DNA of 64,000 nucleotides, taken from the NCBI RefSeq assembly GCF_900091725.1, contig NZ_FMBW01000019.1:78193-142192 (forward strand), in the 5' to 3' direction. The translations under genes were made by a program, and so were the position numbers. This DNA comes from Streptomyces sp. DvalAA-43. GTDB taxonomy: Bacteria > Actinomycetota > Actinomycetes > Streptomycetales > Streptomycetaceae. The notes beneath the pieces were generated by a model that was not told the DNA's origin, did not search any database, and was given only the letters and a program-made list of their open reading frames with translations. The stretch's first letter is position 1. Each line of letters opens with the position of its first letter. Of this stretch, positions 60,686-64,000 are shown piece after piece.

Positions 60686-62845
60686 TCAGCCCGCCGCGGC
60701 GAGAACCAGGGGCAGGACCTGTTCGCCGCCTGCCTGGCGGAGCAGGCGGGCAGCGACGGCGAGTGTCCAGCCGGAGTCGGTGCAGTCGTCCACGAGCAGG
60801 ACGGGGCCGGGGGTGCGGGCCAGGGTGCCGACCAGCTCCTCGGGGATGGCGAACGCGCCGGAGAGAGCCCTGAGGCGTTGGGCGGAATTGCTGCGGCGGG
60901 CCGCGTGCGCACCGTCCGGCCCGGTGTACGCCAGGGTGCCGAGGAAGGGCAGTCGGCCGACGGTCGCGATCCCCTGGGCGAGGGAACCGACCAGTTGCGG
61001 ACGGGTAAGGGACGGTACGGCGACGACACCCACCGGCCGGGCGGAGGGATCGGGAACACTTGGTGCCCAGCCGCCCGAGGAGCGCGCCCAGTCAGCGAGA
61101 ACGGCCACCGCGGCCCGCAGGACATCGTCCGGGACCGGCCCGTCGGGGGCGTTCTCCGCCAGCAGCGGCCGCAGTCGGTTGCCCCAGCCGATGTCCGAGA
61201 GCCGCCCCAGGGCACGCCCGGTGGAGCACTGCTCCTTGGCCGGGATACGGCCCTTGAGGTCGATGCCCAGCGCGGGCATCCCCGTCGGCCACATGCGGCG
61301 CGGCTCGACCTCCACTCCCGGGCGGTCCAGTTCCTTCGTCGCGCCCGTGAGGGTCTCGGCCGAAACGGCCGTATCGGCCCAGGGCCCCGCGCAGTTGTCA
61401 CAGCGGCCGCACGGGGCCGCCCCCTCGTCGTCCAGCTGTCGGCGCAGGAACTCCATCCGGCACTGCGACGTGCTCGCGTAATCGCGCATGGCCTGCTGTT
61501 CGGCCGCCCGCTGCCGCGCCACCCACGCGTAGCGCTCGGCCTCGTACACCCACTCGGCTCCGGTGGCCGTCCAGCCACCCTTCACCCGCTTGACCGCGCC
61601 GTCGACGTCCAGCACCTTCAGCATCGACTCCAGACGGGTGCGCCGAAGATCCACCGCCGCCTCCAGGGCGGGCACGGACAGCGGCCGTCCCGCTGCGGCG
61701 AGGGCCGAGAGGGTCTGCCGGACCTGGGCCTCGGGCGGGAAGGCGGTATCGGCGAAGTAGCGCCAGATCGCCTCGTCCTCCTTGCCCGGCAGCAGCAGTA
61801 CGTCGGCGTGGGCCACCCCACGCCCCGCACGCCCCACCTGCTGGTAGTAGGCGATCGGCGAGGACGGCGAGCCGAGGTGGACCACGAAACCCAGGTCCGG
61901 CTTGTCGAAGCCCATGCCCAGGGCCGATGTCGCGACCAGTGCCTTGACCCGGTTCTCCTGCAGGTCGACCTCGGCCTGCAGACGGTCGGCGTTCTCCGTC
62001 CGTCCGGTGTACGAGGCGACGCGGAAGCCGCGCTGGCGCAGGAAGGCGGTGGCCTCCTCGGCCGCGGCGACGGTGAGGGTGTAGATGATCCCGGAGCCCG
62101 GCAGCTCGTCCAGGTGCTCGGCGAGCCAGGCCAGCCGGTGCGGGGCGTCCGGCAGCTGGACGACGCCCAGGCGCAGGCTCTCCCGTTCGAGCGGACCACG
62201 CAGCACCAGGGCCTCGCCCGCACCGGTGCCCAGCTGGTCGGCCACATCCGCGGTGACCCGCGCGTTCGCGGTCGCGGTGGTGGCCAGCACCGGCACGCCG
62301 GGGGCGAGCTCGGCGAGCATCGCCCGCAGCCTGCGGTAGTCGGGCCGGAAGTCATGTCCCCAGTCGGAGATGCAGTGCGCCTCGTCCACCACCAGCAGAC
62401 CGGTGGTGGCCGCGAGCCTGGGCAGCACCTGGTCGCGGAAGTCCACGGAGTTGAGGCGTTCCGGACTGACCAGGAGGACGTCGGTGTCGCCGCGCTCGAC
62501 CTCCTCGTAGATGGTGTCCCACTCCTCCGGGTTGGCCGAGTTGATGGTGCGCGCCCGGATACCGGCCCGCGCCGCCGACTCGACCTGGTTGCGCATCAGC
62601 GCCAGCAGCGGCGAGACGATCACCGTGGGCCCGGAGCCGCGACGGCGCAGCAGAGCGGTGGCGACGAAGTACACCGCCGACTTGCCCCAGCCCGTGCGCT
62701 GCACCACCAGCGCGCGCCGGCGGTCCTCCACCAGGGCCGCCACCGCCTGCCACTGGTCCTCCCGCAGCCGTGCCGTACCCCCCGGATCGCCGACGAGCTC
62801 GGCGAGAATGGCATCGGCTTCGGTGCGGAGCTCCAGGTTGTCCAT
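60686..62845 (-). CDS. RecQ-type DNA helicase fused to a phosphoribosyltransferase-like domain
   Basis: A 719-residue superfamily 2 helicase. Motif I is VVQRTGWGKSAVYF, motif II (DEAH) is LVVDEAHCISDWGHDFRPDY, motif III is LATTATA, and motif VI is QQVGRAGRG. A RecQ zinc motif follows (CRMEFLRRQLDDEGAAPCGRCDNC). The last about 150 residues hold a PRTase-like domain with the PRPP loop PVLLVDDCTDSGWTLAVAA. There is no HRDC domain. It should act in DNA repair or recombination; the PRTase part may bind a nucleotide. The ATG at 62845 (MDNLELR) is one choice; an ATG at 62854 adds three residues. Confidence 0.9.
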   Translation of the reverse strand: MDNLELRTEADAILAELVGDPGGTARLREDQWQAVAALVEDRRRALVVQRTGWGKSAVYFVATALLRRRGSGPTVIVSPLLALMRNQVESAARAGIRARTINSANPEEWDTIYEEVERGDTDVLLVSPERLNSVDFRDQVLPRLAATTGLLVVDEAHCISDWGHDFRPDYRRLRAMLAELAPGVPVLATTATANARVTADVADQLGTGAGEALVLRGPLERESLRLGVVQLPDAPHRLAWLAEHLDELPGSGIIYTLTVAAAEEATAFLRQRGFRVASYTGRTENADRLQAEVDLQENRVKALVATSALGMGFDKPDLGFVVHLGSPSSPIAYYQQVGRAGRGVAHADVLLLPGKEDEAIWRYFADTAFPPEAQVRQTLSALAAAGRPLSVPALEAAVDLRRTRLESMLKVLDVDGAVKRVKGGWTATGAEWVYEAERYAWVARQRAAEQQAMRDYASTSQCRMEFLRRQLDDEGAAPCGRCDNCAGPWADTAVSAETLTGATKELDRPGVEVEPRRMWPTGMPALGIDLKGRIPAKEQCSTGRALGRLSDIGWGNRLRPLLAENAPDGPVPDDVLRAAVAVLADWARSSGGWAPSVPDPSARPVGVVAVPSLTRPQLVGSLAQGIATVGRLPFLGTLAYTGPDGAHAARRSNSAQRLRALSGAFAIPEELVGTLARTPGPVLLVDDCTDSGWTLAVAARLLRQAGGEQVLPLVLAAAG

Positions 62846-63237
62846 GCCCCCCATGCAACCCGATGGCACGGACAATCGGCGAATCCGCCCCGTGCGACGG
62901 CCGGACGGTCTCCAGGACTCCGGCCGCACGCAAGCCGCACGTCGGCCGTGAGGGCGGTGCCGGGGCGGGCGGCCGGGGCGGATGGGATGTTTCCGCTGGT
63001 CCTCGCCGTTCGAGCGGGGCGAAAGGCGTCGTCCGGGCAGGGCGTGGGCAGGGATATCAGAGTCATTCCGGCTGATTCCCGTCACCTGAGCCAATTGCTC
63101 GTTGCCGCCCGCCGGTACGCCAGGAAGAATCGGACTCGCTCCCCGCAGAGTCCCTTTCGCGGCCCGGAAGGGCTGTGCCGCGGTGCGCCCTCACTCGACC
63201 CTGCCCGCACCATGGGCGCGTATGCGAAGGGAGGATC
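62846..63237. other. 392-bp divergent intergenic region (recQ / unknown gene)
   Basis: This region holds the promoters of the helicase gene and of the 209-residue gene. Frames on both strands are open across it but show no conserved motif or Shine-Dalgarno. I see no repeat, operator or RNA structure that I can support. Confidence 0.4.
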
Positions 63238-63867
63238 GTGACCTTCGGATTCGCTCCGTCCGCAGCCACTTCGATGTCGGCGTCCGCCGACTCCGCCAAC
63301 CGTCTCGCCAGGATGCTCGAACCGGCCGAGTGGGCCGAAGCGGGCATACCGCTGCTGCGCAGCCCCCGTGAGATCGTCAGCGGCCTGCACGCCCGGCACC
63401 GGCCGACCCCGGGGACCGCCGTGGTCGCCGTGCTCGACCATGAGGAGCGCCTCACGGCCAGCGCTTCGTTCGCCCGCCGCCCCGCGGCCGCCGACGGCTG
63501 GGAGTTCCGCAACGCGCTGCTGGCGCATCTGCGCCGGGTCATCCCGCACGATCTCCGCCGCCGCACGCCCGTCCGTACCGCGGTGCTTCTCTACTGCCGT
63601 GAGGGCGACGAGCGTTGGACGGAGGAGGACGGGGCGTGGATGTGGGGCCTGCGGGACGCGTGCACACTGCACGGCCTGCGGTGCGGCGCGTACATCACAC
63701 TGACCCGGGGCGGTTGGCAGGTGCTGGGCGAGGGCCGCGGCGGCCGTCGTCCCCACTCCATGTCGCAGCCGCCCGCTCTCGCCGACACCTCGCTCGACCG
63801 GGAACCGGCTCCGCTGCGCACCGGCGGCGGTGCGGCGCACGCGCTGCGACGCACCGCGGCCCGCTGA
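63238..63867 (+). CDS. Conserved hypothetical protein
   Basis: A 209-residue soluble protein that I do not recognise. The N-terminal half is a mixed alpha/beta domain with PGTAVVAVLDHEERLTASAS. The middle has AVLLYCREGDERWTEEDGAWMWGLRDACTLHGLRCGAYITLTRGGW-type sequence, rich in Trp and Cys. The last 50 residues look disordered and Pro/Arg-rich. The GTG at 63238 has AAGGGAGG immediately upstream (short 3-bp spacing); an in-frame ATG downstream lacks a Shine-Dalgarno. Divergent from recQ. Confidence 0.78.
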   Translation: MTFGFAPSAATSMSASADSANRLARMLEPAEWAEAGIPLLRSPREIVSGLHARHRPTPGTAVVAVLDHEERLTASASFARRPAAADGWEFRNALLAHLRRVIPHDLRRRTPVRTAVLLYCREGDERWTEEDGAWMWGLRDACTLHGLRCGAYITLTRGGWQVLGEGRGGRRPHSMSQPPALADTSLDREPAPLRTGGGAAHALRRTAAR

Positions 63868-63879
63868 TCCGTGGCCGCG

Positions 63880-63909
63880 GGCCCGGCCGCCCTTTCCGGC
63901 AGCCGGGCC
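63880..63909. terminator. Possible terminator
   Basis: GGCCCGGC (63880-63887) pairs with GCCGGGCC (63902-63909) across a 14-base loop, 12 bp after the 209-residue gene. It lies between convergent genes. Confidence 0.55.
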
Positions 63910-63934
63910 GCCACGGTCCGGTCTACCCCGGGGA

Positions 63935-64000
63935 TCAGACGCCGGCGCCGAGCACCGCGTTGATCCGCTCCGGGTCCCCGCACACGATCAGCAGTGCTCC
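63935..64000 (-). CDS. C-terminal fragment of an unidentified protein (truncated by window edge)
   Basis: The last 21 codons plus TGA are present. The visible end reads GALLIVCGDPERINAVLGAGV. A buried strand followed by GDPERINAVLG suggests an alpha/beta fold, but the fragment is too short to identify. It is convergent with the 209-residue gene; a hairpin lies between them. Confidence 0.6.
   Translation of the reverse strand, partial: GALLIVCGDPERINAVLGAGV

Noticed and set aside
1..64000. tRNA, rRNA, CRISPR, IS or prophage elements
   Set aside because: No cloverleaf, repeat-spacer array, transposase or integrase sequence was recognised in either strand.

Overview
The window is high-GC DNA with the codon use and gene content of a Streptomyces chromosome. 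Several genes are diagnostic of that genus: the principal sigma factor hrdB next to the sporulation regulator whiH, the division protein sepH, the two-component pair cutR/cutS, an HPr gene preceded by a DasR-type operator, and a cell-wall hydrolase behind a ydaO-type c-di-AMP riboswitch. From memory, gene order largely follows the S. coelicolor chromosomal core in the SCO58xx region. That synteny is recalled, not computed. No insertion sequence, prophage, CRISPR array, rRNA or tRNA gene was seen.

Layout. 1-2.8 kb: the N-terminus of an ABC ATPase running off the left edge, then two secreted metallopeptidases (M28 and M1). 2.8-7.5 kb: a complete high-affinity potassium pump operon on the minus strand (a 27-residue ORF, kdpF, kdpA, kdpB, kdpC), without kdpDE in view. 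7.7-11.5 kb: dut and small conserved actinobacterial genes. 11.9-13.8 kb: cutRS. 14-24.5 kb: inositol monophosphatase, ferrochelatase, an MFS exporter overlapping a sugar-lactone oxidase, a Pro/Ser/Thr-rich membrane protein, sepH, a rhodanese, a double-VOC protein and a PaaX regulator. 24.5-30.1 kb: thymidine kinase, an alkaline-phosphatase-superfamily hydrolase, DUF5998, and a GNAT/acyl-CoA-synthetase fusion that is split by an apparent frameshift. 30.2-35.7 kb: HPr, a GntR regulator, the riboswitch-controlled M23 hydrolase and an M16 peptidase pair. 36-51.6 kb: topoisomerase IV genes parC and parE flanking CobW, two citrate-synthase-like genes (one fused to a DNA-binding domain), a CitA/CitB-type system, an ActP-type symporter with its DUF485 partner, and a NarL-type system. 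52-60.4 kb: a trypsin-like protease, hrdB, whiH, a degenerate ABC fusion, an NrtR-like Nudix regulator and DUF4192. 60.7-64 kb: a RecQ helicase fused to a phosphoribosyltransferase-like domain, an unknown gene and the C-terminal end of another gene.

Most genes are housekeeping or developmental. Many pairs are translationally coupled by ATGA, GTGA, TTGA or TGATG overlaps. Strong GC-rich hairpins, usually without U-runs, close most convergent junctions. The points most worth a second look are regulatory: two head-to-head DnaA boxes inside a perfect palindrome between recQ and the DUF4192 gene; ATTGAT operators abutting the start of the HTH-citrate synthase; two different sets of three 11-bp direct repeats (upstream of the M28 peptidase and of kdp); and the ABC fusion beside whiH, which lacks the Walker B glutamate and the H-loop histidine.
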